Assembly (NCBI GenBank): GCA_046348855.1
Contig: JAXMDK010000017.1
Coordinates: forward strand, 1-64,000
DNA length: 64,000 bases
Direction of reading: 5' to 3'
DNA from: TMP-24 sp046348855
Lineage (GTDB): Bacteria > Pseudomonadota > Alphaproteobacteria > Rhodobacterales > Rhodobacteraceae
Below the pieces are notes generated by a model that saw only the letters and a program-made list of their open reading frames with translations, ran no database searches and was not told the origin of the DNA. Made by a program: the position numbers and the translations under genes. Position 1 is the stretch's first letter, and the number at the start of each line of letters is the position of its first letter. Below, piece after piece: positions 50,777 through 61,000 of this stretch.

Positions 50777-52126
50777 ATGGCTGACATCAAGACCCTGCCG
50801 GAAAGCACCCGGCTCAAGATCGCCTATCGCAAGACTGTCGATCTCATTCCCTACGCAGGCAATGCCCGCACCCATAGCGACAAGCAGATCGCGCAGATCG
50901 CAGCATCGATCCGCAAGTTCGGCTTCACCAACCCGGTGCTGATCGACGAAGAGGGCGGCATCGTCGCCGGCCACGGGACGCGTGGCGGCAGCCAACCAGC
51001 TTGCATCCCCGAGGTGCCGACGATCTGCTGGCCATCTCGACGGCCGCGCGCTGAGCGGCGCGCCTATGTTATCGCCGACAACCGCCTGGCCGAGCTCGCG
51101 GGCTGGGATCGCGAGATCCTGAAGATCGAATTCCAGGCGCTGGCCGAACTGGATCTCGACTTCGACCTGGAGATCACCGGCTTCGAGACCGCAGAGCTCG
51201 ATCTGTTGCTCGACAGCGCGGGCGAAGATGCCGGCGGACCTGGCCGATGAAATGCCCGAACCCGAGCCCGGACTGGCGGTGACCCAGCCGGGCGACGTCC
51301 GGGTCTGGGCAAGCACAGGCTCATCTGCGGCGACGCGCGCGACCCTGCTACCTATGCCGCGCTCATGGGTGCCGATCGCGTCTGGGCGGTGTTCACCGAT
51401 CCGCCCTACAACGTGAAGATCGACGGCCATGTCTGCGGCTCCGGTACCAGCACCGCGAATTCGCCATGGCCTCAAGGAGATGGACGCGGGCACCTTCACC
51501 GCCTTCCTCGAAGAGTCCCCGGTGCCATGGCCGCGGTCAGCCTCGAGGGCGCGATCCACTACACCTGTATTGACCGGCGCCACATGGCCGAGCTGTAGGC
51601 CGCCGGTGCCAAGGTTTACAGCGAGCTGAAGAACCTCGTCGTCTGGGCCAAGACCAATGGCGGCATGGGGACCTTCACCGCTCCCGGCACGAGCTGATCT
51701 ATGTCTGGAAGGTCGGCACGGCGCCGCACACCAACACCTTCGGGCTCGGCGAACACGGCGTTACCGCACCAATGTCTGGGACTATCCCGGGGCAACAGCT
51801 CGGTGGCAATCAGAAGGATCTGGCGCTGCATCCGACGGTAAAGCCGGTGGCGCTCGTGGCCGATGCGATCAAGGACGTCACCCGCCGCGGCGAGATCGTG
51901 CTCTACGGGTTCGGCGGTTCAACCACGTTGATCGCAGCCGAGCGCACCGACGTGTCGCGCGGCTGGTCGAGCTCGACCCGATCTACCGTGACGTGATCTG
52001 CCGCCGCTATGCGGCGCTCACGGGCGTCGAGCCGGCGCTGGAGGCGACCGGCGAAACCTTCGAGGCGGCGGCCGAGACGCGCGCCATTGAAGCCAAGTGC
52101 GCCTGGAACTGGAGGCTGCAGAATGA
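50777..52126 (+). pseudogene. ParB-domain DNA adenine/cytosine-N4 methyltransferase, frameshifted
   Basis: The intact first 80 codons encode a ParB-like N domain (DKQIAQIAASIRKFGFTNPV, GGIVAGHG). The rest is recognisably an N4/N6 methylase (FTDPPYNVKIDGHVCGSG, AMASx, IHYTCIDRRHMAEL, ELKNLVVWAKTNGGMG, LHPTVKPVALVADAIKD, ELDPIYRDVICRRYAALTG), but the reading frame changes at many places: about one single-base indel per 50-150 bp between ~50970 and 51970, some compensating each other, plus an in-frame stop at 51596. No working enzyme can be made from the sequence as given. Confidence 0.85.
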
Positions 52127-52505
52127 GCGGTCAGAGTACCGCCGCCGGCGGGGTATGCCAACCTGCCGGCACAGCACCGCTTCAAGAAGGGTAAGTCCGG
52201 TAATCCGCGTCGGCCGCGCAAGCAGGATGATCTCTGGAGCCATGCAACCGGAGTTGAGCCGCAAGGTCAAGCTCCAGGGCAGTGACGATCAGATCCTGAT
52301 CCGCGAGGCTCTGATCCGCCGTCTGCGGGAACTGGCTCTGGCTGGAAGACCGCCGCGCGCTGAGCTGGTGCAGGGGCAGCCGGATCTGGCCGAGGCCGGC
52401 GCCGCAGACGTCGACCGGTTCGACCCGGAAGAGGAAAAGCGGAAGGTGGTGGAAGCGTTCGCCGCATCGCCGCGCGCGATGAAAGACGGAGGCGGCGATG
52501 CCTGA
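52123..52505 (+). pseudogene. DUF5681 protein, frameshifted
   Basis: The expected ATGA overlap with the methylase end remains (ATG 52123). The DUF5681 opening HRFKKGKSGNPR is found in one frame (52170-52205), and then the conserved RKVKLQGSDDQILIREALIR and DRFDPEEEKRKVVEAF in another, so at least two indels separate the pieces. DUF5681 proteins usually precede phage-like terminase genes. Confidence 0.75.
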
Positions 52506-52896
52506 CGATTACGATATCGGCTATGGCAAGCCGCCCGAAACCAGTCGGTGGCGGAAGGGCCAGTCGGGCAATCCGAAGGGTCGCCCCAAGACCCGCGCGG
52601 ACCATCTCAGGGATGCCGCAGCGATCCTGTCAGAGCCGGTAACGGCCCGGACCCCCGACGGGCGCCCCGTGTCCCTCGCCGGGCTGGAGGCGGCCTATCT
52701 GGCGCTCTGCCGCAAAGGGCTGAAGGGCGACGTGCCGGCGCTCCTGAGGGCCGTTACCATCATGCTTGAGGTCCAGCCGGCCGTCGAAGCCAGGGTCGAT
52801 GACAAGCGTCGGAAGCGGGAAGAGATGATCGCCCGGCTCGAACGCCTTGGCCTGCCGACCGAGAGCCTGCGCAATCGACCGCTGGACGACGATTAA
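52498..52896 (+). CDS. DUF5681 family protein
   Basis: A 132-residue intact protein: YDIGYGKPPETSRWRKGQSG, then NPKGRPKTRAD is the DUF5681 hallmark, followed by a helical region (LSEPVTARTPDGRPVSLAGL, EAAYLALCRKGLKGDVPALL) and a charged tail. It starts 8 bp inside the end of the broken DUF5681 copy. Such proteins lie before terminases in phage-like islands; no terminase follows here, so the module is cut off. Confidence 0.85.
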   Translation: MPDDYDIGYGKPPETSRWRKGQSGNPKGRPKTRADHLRDAAAILSEPVTARTPDGRPVSLAGLEAAYLALCRKGLKGDVPALLRAVTIMLEVQPAVEARVDDKRRKREEMIARLERLGLPTESLRNRPLDDD

Positions 52897-52938
52897 GGCG
52901 GCGCGGCGTCTCGGCAGCCTGAAGGGGGCTTGGACTAA

Positions 52939-52967
52939 GAGAGGCCGCGGCCTGCCCGTGGCCTCTC
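52939..52967 (+). terminator. hairpin after DUF5681 (possible terminator)
   Basis: GAGAGGCC (52939-52946) and GGCCTCTC (52960-52967) are perfect inverted copies with a 13-nt loop, followed by GGTTTC. With only a short T-run, it is a weak terminator at best. Confidence 0.4.
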
Positions 52968-52973
52968 GGTTTC

Positions 52974-53016
52974 AGCGCCCGTACGGCTGTTGCCCTGCAC
53001 CTGCCGTACGGGCGCT
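52974..53016. repeat. 13-bp perfect inverted repeat
   Basis: AGCGCCCGTACGG (52974-52986) and CCGTACGGGCGCT (53004-53016) with a 17-nt loop. It has no T-tract after it. It could be a strong RNA hairpin or a site for a dimeric protein or recombinase. Confidence 0.6.
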
Positions 53017-53170
53017 CCACAGGCCCAATGGGGTGCTGCACGCTGACAAGAGGGCCAGCCTCGGTCCGCCCGCTGTACGGGGTGTCTCGCCCCTTCGTGC
53101 CGGGCCTAAACGGTCGAACTGGAGGCGTGGGAGGCACCTCACAAGTTTCGGAATCTGTTTCGGCAGTCCA

Positions 53171-53247
53171 ATAGCGCGATTTCAATATCGTCGGAGTCGC
53201 GCTATCCATGTCACAAATTGACACCCATAGCGCGTAGATTGGGCTAA
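53171..53247 (+). promoter_or_regulatory. promoter of the SbcDC-like operon with ATAGCGCG repeats
   Basis: TTGACA (53218-53223) lies 18 bp before GGCTAA (53242-53247). ATAGCGCG occurs at 53171-53178, inverted (CGCGCTAT) at 53198-53205, and again at 53227-53234 inside the promoter spacer. Such placement suggests a repressor site, but no regulator is identified. Confidence 0.5.
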
Positions 53248-53353
53248 ATGGCCGGAGATCGATTCGTGCTGCGCGGACCGAATGAATTGCGGAAGGTGAA
53301 CACCGAGCCGAGACCGCGGGCAGTCGTTTGGGCTGGTTTATGGGAGAGTACAT

Positions 53354-54592
53354 TTGATCAAGATTTTGCACACCGCTGACGTTCACCTCGACTCGCCGCT
53401 GACATCCCTGGCGCTTCGCGACGAGGCCTTGCGCGCAAACATCCAGTCCGCGACGCGGTCCGCTTTTATCCGGATCATCGATACGGCGCTCGCCGAGGGC
53501 GTTGCAGCCCTTCTGATCGCCGGTGATCTTTACGACGGGGCACAGCGCAGCGCCAAAACTGCGGCCTTTCTAGTGGGGCAGCTTGAACGACTGCGGGCTG
53601 CCGAGGTCCCGGTGTTCTACATTAAGGGCAATCACGACGCCGAAAACCCGATCACCGGCGAAGTCGCGCTCCCCGACAATGTCCATGTGTTCGATGGACG
53701 GGGCGGCAAGCGGCAGTTGGAAGGCACCGACGTCTGGATCCACGGCGTGAGCTTCAACGGCAAACACGCCCCCGACAGTCTGCTCGGCAAGTTTGGTGGC
53801 CCGGTTTCCGGCGTAGTCAACATCGCGATGCTGCACACGTCCCTGGCCGGAGCCGCAGGGCACGACAACTACGCGCCTTGTTCCGTGGCCGAGCTCGCGG
53901 CCCTGGGCTTTGACTACTGGGCGCTCGGCCATGTTCACAAACGGCAGGTGCACAGTGAGGCGCCTTGGGTCGTCATGCCGGGGATCCCACAGGGGCGCGA
54001 CATTGGCGAGGCGGGTCCCAAGTCGGCCACGCTTCTGACGATTGAGAACGGGGCAATCAGTATCGAAGAGGTGCCCACCTCGGTGATTTCGTTCCTCGGT
54101 CACAACATCGACGTTTCTGGCGCCGAGGCCGATGACGAGATCCGTCAAAGGATCCGAAGCGGCCTGCATGCGCCGATCCAGGAAATGCGCGCCGGCGACA
54201 CTGCTATTCTGCGTCTGACGCTTTCGGGGCGCACGGCGCGGCATTGGCAAGTCCTGCGCGACCGAGACATCTGGGCCGAAACCGTCTCGCAGATCGCCGA
54301 AGAGACCGGTCGGCTGTGGATAGAGAAACTCAGCTTCGCGCTCGAGGCACCTAGTGCGGCGGCTGATACCAGCGCCACTGAAGAGCTCGGCCGAATGATG
54401 GCGCAGATCGCGGCGGAAGAAGGGTTTGCGGCGCAGGCGCAGGCCGAAGTCGATGAGGTTCTGTCGCAACTGCCGCCAGCCCGGCGCGCGGATCTCATGT
54501 GCGATGCCGCGGCGCTTTCCGCCCTCACACAGGAGTTGGCCGGGGCTGGATCGGAGCACCTCTTTGCCCTGATGAAGGGAGCTGCGGAATGA
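53354..54592 (+). CDS. SbcD/YhaO-like metallophosphoesterase nuclease
   Basis: A 412-residue calcineurin-like phosphoesterase of the SbcD/Mre11/YhaO class. Metal motifs in order: ILHTADVHLDSPL (4-16), LIAGDLYDGAQRSA (54-67), FYIKGNHDAENP (~93-104), MLHTSLAG (~156-163) and LGHVHKRQ (~192-199). A C-terminal helical capping region follows. It presumably nicks or resects DNA ends with the SbcC-like partner, whose start overlaps its stop (ATGA 54589-54592). A TTG start at 53354 is used because GGGAG lies 8 nt upstream and the family N-terminus begins here. Confidence 0.88.
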   Translation: MIKILHTADVHLDSPLTSLALRDEALRANIQSATRSAFIRIIDTALAEGVAALLIAGDLYDGAQRSAKTAAFLVGQLERLRAAEVPVFYIKGNHDAENPITGEVALPDNVHVFDGRGGKRQLEGTDVWIHGVSFNGKHAPDSLLGKFGGPVSGVVNIAMLHTSLAGAAGHDNYAPCSVAELAALGFDYWALGHVHKRQVHSEAPWVVMPGIPQGRDIGEAGPKSATLLTIENGAISIEEVPTSVISFLGHNIDVSGAEADDEIRQRIRSGLHAPIQEMRAGDTAILRLTLSGRTARHWQVLRDRDIWAETVSQIAEETGRLWIEKLSFALEAPSAAADTSATEELGRMMAQIAAEEGFAAQAQAEVDEVLSQLPPARRADLMCDAAALSALTQELAGAGSEHLFALMKGAAE

Positions 54593-57500
54593 TACGCTTG
54601 CGTCAGCTCAGTCTGGATTTCTTCGGCGGGTTTACCGGCAAACAGTATGATTTCGGGGCCCGACGAGATGTCGGCATTCCTGACTTCCATGTGATCTACG
54701 GGCCGAACGAAGCCGGCAAGACCACGACGATGGAAGGCTATCTCAGGCTTCTCTACGGGTTCCCGCATCGGGAGCCCTACGATTTTCTGCACCAGCGCAA
54801 GAACCTTCGGGTTTCCGGCCTTCTGGATATCGACGGCACTGAAACGGCCTTCACGCGGCTTCCTACCCGCGATCCGTCACTGCGGGATACCCATGGCCAG
54901 GAATTGCCCAACAGCGCGCTGCAAGCCCATCTCAGTGGCCTTTCCGAGGAGGACTACCGCAACCTCCTGTGTCTGGACGATCTGACCATCGAAAAGGGGG
55001 GCGAAGAGATCACCCGGGCCAAGGGCGATATCGGACGCCTCCTATTTTCTGCGGCGGCCGGGATCAGCGAGCTTTCCAATGTGCTCGACAATGTCCGGGA
55101 AGAGGCCGATGCGCTCTACCGCAAGCGGGCGAGCTCGACGCGTCTCGCGGCCCTGAAAAAAGAACATGCCGAGGTTGAGAAGCAGATCCGGGAACTCGAT
55201 GTTTCCGCGTCGCAGTATCGCGGGCTCAAGAAGGCCGCTGACGATGCCCTGCTGGAGGAAACCCAGGTTTCCAAACGTCGCAAGGAGCTGTTTGCCACGA
55301 AAGCTCGGCTGGACGCCAGGATCAAGGCCTTGCCCGTGCTGGGCGAGATCGGTGTGCTCGATGGCAAGCTGGCGGATTTCAGCACCTGGCCGGCGCAATT
55401 GGACGTCGACCCTGAAGATCTGGTGCGGATGCTCACCCAACAGACCACGGCTCAGAGCGACATCACCAAACTCAGCGACGAGATCGAAGGGTTGCGTTCG
55501 GATCTGTCTGCGATCGAACGCCACCCCGAGCATATCGCGCTGACCCAGGAGTTGGAGGATCTGGACGCCTTGAGGAGCCGTTACGCGACGGCCGACCTCG
55601 ACCTGGATCGGCGCCGCAAGGCGCTCGAACAGGTTCTCGCAGATACGGGCCTGGCCGCCCGGGAGCTTGGTGCTCCCGCCGGTATCGACCCGAAGGATCT
55701 GGTGCTGTCCTCGGCCGCCTTGTTGGAGCTCGAGCAGACCCGGGAGAGGATGCGGGATGCAGAAGCTGCGGTTGCGCGGGAGCAGGATGAGGTGGCGGCC
55801 ATCGACGAAAGGATCGACGCTGCCAGGGAACAGCTGCGCCGTCTTGGCTCGGAGGAATCTGCTTCTGTCGACTTTGCGGAGGTCCTCGAGCGCTTTGACG
55901 TCGACGCGCTTTCCGCGCGCCATGCGGCTGCCTCCGAAGCTCTAAAGACCGCGCGCCGTAACCGGCGGTCCACGCTGGAGGCGCTCACCATCAAGGGACA
56001 AAGCTTTGACGCTCTGCCGACCTGTTCTCTGACCCTGGAAGAGGCCGAAACGCTGCTCGGCGACGTGCAGGAAACGACCCAGCGGCATCAGACTGCGGTC
56101 CAGGAGCTGGAAAACGTTCGGCTCGAAATCGCGGAACGCGACGCTCGGATCGCACAGATCAAGGCCATGGATGGGCTTGTAGACGATGACGAGACCCGCA
56201 GCATCCGTACGGGTCGCGATGACCTGTGGAAGGCCCACAGAGCCAGCATGACCAACGAGAGCGCTGACGCTGTCGAGGGCGCTATCGCGCGTGTCGACAC
56301 CGTAATGGATCTCCGACTTTCGCAGGCTGCTGATCTTGGAACATTGCGCCAGCAAGAACGGGATCTCGCGGCGGCGAAAGCGAAGGCGGGCTCGGTGGAG
56401 CAACAGGTCTCCGCACTGGAACAAGCGCGCAACGCAGTATTGGAGCGTTTGGCGGGGGCGTCGACCGAAGCCGGCATCGGAACCACTCTTGCGCCGGAGG
56501 TCTTCGTGAGCTGGTTGCGCAAGCTTGAATTGGCGTCACGTGCCGATGCCGAATTGCGCCGGATTCAGGACGAGAACCAGGAAACGTTCCAAAAGGCGGA
56601 CCGGCTGATCCAAGTGCTCTCGGAGCACATCCGCCGCGACGCGCCGGAGTTTGACGAATTGGTCGCCGTCGCGAAAACCAATCTCGCCGCGCAGCGCACC
56701 CATCAGGAAAACCTGCGCAGCGCCAAAACGCGTGTTGATGACCTGACCCGGGATCGGACCAAGCGCACCGACAAACTTGCCGCCTTTGACGCGGACGCAT
56801 CGAACGCACGCCGTGATTGGATGGAGCGGGTGGCAGCGGCCTTGCCGAAGGGTTTGGATGTTGGTGTGCTCGAGGTCTCGCTGCAACCACTCCAGGAGCT
56901 GCGTGAACACGACAAGGAACGCGTGGCATTGGAGCGTCAGGTCTCGGCTATGGAAGACGACCAGACCCAGTTTTCCGAGAAAGTGCAGAAACTGGTCGAG
57001 CGGGTCGGTAGCACTGCGACAGGATCGCCACTGTCTGACTACGACGCTCTAAAGGCCATGTCGGAGCAGGCGATGAACGCTGAAGAAAAGGCACGCGACC
57101 TGGAGGAGCGGATCAAGGCGCGTGGTGTCTCCTTGGCCAAGTCTCAAAAGGTCCTGGACGACATAGACCTCGCTGTTGCTGAGCTGGCACAGCTGTTTCC
57201 CGAAGGCATAGATACCAGTTCTCTGGGCGCTCTGCGGCAGGCCGTCAGCACTGCTGCCGGGGTCATCTCTGACAGGGCCAGACGTTCGGACCTTGAGCAC
57301 ACTCTGACGTCGCTCCTTGACCTTGAGAGCCTGGAGGAAGCCCGAGCCGTATTGGCGGGGGCGACCCAAACCGGATTGCAGGCCGAGCTCGACGAAGTCG
57401 GCTCTGATCTCGATGGTATTGAAGGGCTCTACAAGGGTGCGATCGAGGTGCGGACCTCTGCCACACAAGCGCTGCGCGCCATCGGTGGGGATGCGGATGT

Positions 57501-58038
57501 TGCGCTCCTGGTCGAGAGAAAGACAACGCTCGAACTCGAAATGCAGGAGGTGGCACTCCGGCATCTCGAACTGAGCCTGGGTCACCGCCTAGCTGAAGCG
57601 GCGATCCGTCGATACCGCGATGCCCATCGCAGCGCGATGATGCAGGCGACAGAAACGGCCTTTTCGGAGCTGACGAACGGCGCTTATTCGAAACTCCAGA
57701 CCCAGATCGACGGAGCTGCGGAAACCTTGTTGGCGCTGGATGCGAGTGGCATGGCGAAACAGGCGCAGGACATGTCCAAAGGCACCCGTTTCCAACTCTA
57801 TCTCGCCTTGCGCGCAGCGGCTTACGAGCAGTTGGCGGATCAGGGCGCGGCGCTGCCGTTCTTCTGCGACGACATCTTCGAGACCTTTGACGAGGAACGC
57901 ACGCGTTCAGCCTGTCGGGTGATGGAGCGGGTTGGCCGGCGCGGACAGGCGATCTACCTCACGCACCATCAGCACGTGGTCGATATTGCGCGTGAAGTCT
58001 GCGGCGAGAGCGTGCAGATCCACAGTATAGCGGGTTAG
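54589..58038 (+). CDS. SbcC/YhaN-like AAA ATPase
   Basis: A 1,149-residue ABC/SMC-like ATPase. The N-terminal half-site has IYGPNEAGKTTTMEGYLRLL (Walker A at 38-45); the C-terminal half-site has LPFFCDDIFETFDEERT (Walker B/D-loop, about 1090-1106), with the His-switch region ending in THHQHV. Between them run long coiled coils (about 185-980) rich in Glu/Arg/Ala heptads, with no Rad50 zinc-hook CxxC visible, which places it nearer to YhaN than SbcC. It works with the SbcD-like subunit. It converges with the exo-RecQ-UvrD gene with 47 bp between stops. Confidence 0.88.
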   Translation: MIRLRQLSLDFFGGFTGKQYDFGARRDVGIPDFHVIYGPNEAGKTTTMEGYLRLLYGFPHREPYDFLHQRKNLRVSGLLDIDGTETAFTRLPTRDPSLRDTHGQELPNSALQAHLSGLSEEDYRNLLCLDDLTIEKGGEEITRAKGDIGRLLFSAAAGISELSNVLDNVREEADALYRKRASSTRLAALKKEHAEVEKQIRELDVSASQYRGLKKAADDALLEETQVSKRRKELFATKARLDARIKALPVLGEIGVLDGKLADFSTWPAQLDVDPEDLVRMLTQQTTAQSDITKLSDEIEGLRSDLSAIERHPEHIALTQELEDLDALRSRYATADLDLDRRRKALEQVLADTGLAARELGAPAGIDPKDLVLSSAALLELEQTRERMRDAEAAVAREQDEVAAIDERIDAAREQLRRLGSEESASVDFAEVLERFDVDALSARHAAASEALKTARRNRRSTLEALTIKGQSFDALPTCSLTLEEAETLLGDVQETTQRHQTAVQELENVRLEIAERDARIAQIKAMDGLVDDDETRSIRTGRDDLWKAHRASMTNESADAVEGAIARVDTVMDLRLSQAADLGTLRQQERDLAAAKAKAGSVEQQVSALEQARNAVLERLAGASTEAGIGTTLAPEVFVSWLRKLELASRADAELRRIQDENQETFQKADRLIQVLSEHIRRDAPEFDELVAVAKTNLAAQRTHQENLRSAKTRVDDLTRDRTKRTDKLAAFDADASNARRDWMERVAAALPKGLDVGVLEVSLQPLQELREHDKERVALERQVSAMEDDQTQFSEKVQKLVERVGSTATGSPLSDYDALKAMSEQAMNAEEKARDLEERIKARGVSLAKSQKVLDDIDLAVAELAQLFPEGIDTSSLGALRQAVSTAAGVISDRARRSDLEHTLTSLLDLESLEEARAVLAGATQTGLQAELDEVGSDLDGIEGLYKGAIEVRTSATQALRAIGGDADVALLVERKTTLELEMQEVALRHLELSLGHRLAEAAIRRYRDAHRSAMMQATETAFSELTNGAYSKLQTQIDGAAETLLALDASGMAKQAQDMSKGTRFQLYLALRAAAYEQLADQGAALPFFCDDIFETFDEERTRSACRVMERVGRRGQAIYLTHHQHVVDIAREVCGESVQIHSIAG

Positions 58039-58085
58039 CATAGCGTCCGGATTGCAAGCGATAAGGTCGGCCTGGCAGATCTCGT

Positions 58086-61000
58086 TCAGCCGAAGACCAG
58101 TTCCGGCAAGATCGCTTCCCATTCGTCTCGCCGAATAGTGCTGCGGAATTCTTCCTTGTTGTCGCTCTTGCGCCAGCGGACGATCGCGCCGATCTCGCCG
58201 CGCAGAAACTCCAACCCCTCCGGGGAGTTGTAGGCGCGCGCCATGCGGCCGAGCGTCTGGCCCTTTTCGTTACGAATGCTCCAGGCCGCCCCGTCCGCGA
58301 CCAGCATCACCGGATCCCCGACTTGGGCCGCGTTGATGGCTGCGAGTGCGGGATGACCGTCATTGAGCCGTCCCGCCCAGGAGAGGTCCACCAGTTTCAG
58401 ATCCGGTGTCACGTAATGGGGTGGGCGCCCTGCAAGCCCAGCAGGATCAGGCACGACAGGTCGCTCTAGCACGGCATCCTGTTGGGGCTTGAGGAATGGA
58501 TGTGCACCCGTGGCCATGACCGCCAGACTGCGCCGCGCGCGCGTCATGGCGACATAGAAAAGACGACGGGGCGCATCGGCATCCTCTCCACGCGAAGGCT
58601 GCTCCCAGCCGCCATCCAGGATCACGACGTAGTCGAATTCCAGCCCTTTGGCCCGGTGGGCCGTTAGCAGCAATAACCCTCGTTGCTCGCCGCGCGTATC
58701 CCTAGACCATTCGGCAAACCACTCGACGAGATCCGGGACCGGCATCGCCTTGTCAGCGATCTCGCGCGCGAGCGCCGCGATGCCTTCGGCGATCAGATCA
58801 GTCCATCGGTTCCGCGTCTGTCCGTTCAGGAGTTCGAGCAGCTCCGCGATGCCGAGAAGTCGCGTAGGGTCTCGTCGTAGCTCGGCCACGAAGCTCTGCA
58901 TTTCCCGAAGACGCCAGATGTTCGGGAGACTTTCGTTGGCCATCTCGACCGGAATGCCTTGCGCCTCGGCATAGGCTCTTACGGGTCCCAGCCGGCGCCA
59001 GTCGCGCGAAATGACGGCCGCACGCGACCAACTCCAATTTGGGTCAAGGCGCGAGAGACGGATAAGCTGATCCACCGCTGCGACGGCTTGAGCGACGTCT
59101 CCGTGAGGACAGTGCAGAAGCTCCACGCGTCCGGCTGCGACCGGGTCATGCTCTGCCATCGCGCCGCCCGGCGGATTTTTTTCGCGCTTCTGGTCTATGC
59201 TGATGTCGTGCCCTGTCTTCATCCGCTCTGCTGCAGGGGCAATCACGCCGTTGGCGGCATCGATGATATGTCGCGTCGAGCGGTAGTTGTCGGTCAAGAA
59301 TTCCGGCTTGGCTTTGTAATCCGTCTCGAACTGGCGGATGAAACGGATCGAGGCACCGGCGAACGCATAGATGTTCTGGTCATCGTCGCCCACAGCAAAG
59401 AGGCTCAGGCGCAGGTCGGGATCATCCAGGGATCGACCTGCGACTGCCGCGATCAAAGCGTATTCCTCGGGTCCGATGTCCTGATACTCATCGACCAGGA
59501 TCCAGCGATAGCCCTGGATCAGCGCGTCGCGCTGCGCTTCGGCTTCTGACTTGGTCAGACCTTCGCCATTCAGTTGGCGCACAGCCTCCAACACGATGCC
59601 GTCGAAATCATGGGTATCACCCGAAGCGCCGACAAAACTGGCGCCGACGAGACGCATCGCCAGGGCGTGGCAGGTGGACACGGTGACGCGACTGGCATCG
59701 TCGCCGATCAGGTGCCGCAGGCGCGCGCGGATTTCGGCGGCGGCATGCCGGTTGTAGGCAAGAACCAGAATCCCGCGCGGATCTTCACGCCGAACCCGGA
59801 CCAGATAGGCGATCCTGTGGACTAGAACCCGCGTCTTGCCCGATCCGGGGCCGGCGAGCACCAGCACGTTGGTCTGTTCCCGATCATCCGCGACGATCTT
59901 CTGCTGCACCGGATTGTCGAGCGCCTCGACGATTGCTTTCCAGGATGTCCCGGTCGTCTGGCGTCGGATTTCGGCGCCGCGCCCAGGCATCCAGCGCCGC
60001 AGGAAGGCATCGCGATCAAGTACGAAGTAGTCTTCAGAGAGCCGCAGCGCCCGATCCATCGCATCGAGACCCGCTTCGGCATAGGCCGCCATCACATGGG
60101 TCTGGATCGTTTGCTCGCCGTAGTGCTCGTCGAGCGGTGTGAAGTCCTTCTGGGTAAAACCACCGCCGCCTGAACGCAGATGCACGGTCATCGCGGGTCG
60201 GAAGACGGTCAGCCCCTTGCCGAGCGTCACCACCTCTTGTTCGTGCGGCCACAGAAGGGCGCGCTCCATAAGCGTGTTGATGTCTTGCACGGCGCCACGA
60301 AGGAAGGCGTCACCACTGAGAGAGGCGAGCAGATCGCCCATCGTGGTTTCGACCTGGAGGTCCTTGCCACGCGTTCCTTTGCTCAGCTTGCCGACCAAGT
60401 GGGCGAGCAAGAGTTCCGCGGCTTGCCGGCGGATTGCCGCAGTCTGTTCCAGCACCGGCCACGAGCGTTGCAAGGCCACCATGAGGGTGTTGCGCGAGGC
60501 TTTGCGCAGCCGGATGTTGCCGCGCCCGCCATCCTGATCACGCCCGTCCCCTGCAATCCCGCGCAGGAGCTTCTCGACGATGTCTGGGCGTGCGGATGCA
60601 TGGTCACGATCGCGCAGCGCCTGACAGGTCTCGGCGAGATGCAGTGGTGACGCCTCATCCCCTTCGATATCGGGGGCCGCCTCGCGCATCAGTGCGATCA
60701 GAGCCTCCTCAAGCCGGGACGCTTGACCCAGGCGCTGCGATGACTGCCCTTCAACGCCGACGTGAATGAAGACAGTTACAACGACATCATTTCGCGCGAT
60801 GCCGAGGGCTTCGAGATCAGACAGGGCCTTGTTCAACCCGCCGCCGGTCAAGCCGCTGACACCGGTCAACTCGTCCGTCGAGATGCCTTGGTCTGGTGGT
60901 GCATTCATCAGGTGACGCACGATGTCGAGAAGCTGCTGCCGCCGCGTGCCGGTAATGTCGGCTGCCGCGAGAAGTGTCTCAGCTTCCTCCAGCCGCTGGA

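Larger units (their letters stand above)
52897..53353. other. non-coding control region with hairpins and repeats
   Basis: About 457 bp between DUF5681 and the SbcD-like gene, with no supportable gene. It holds two large hairpins (52939-52967 and 52974-53016), then three copies of ATAGCGCG in alternating orientation around a TTGACA promoter (53171-53247). These are listed separately. Confidence 0.6.

Noticed and set aside
50777..52126. Programmed frameshifting as explanation for the broken methylase.
   Set aside because: There are many shifts in both directions with no slippery heptamer or pseudoknot pattern; decay or sequencing error fits better.
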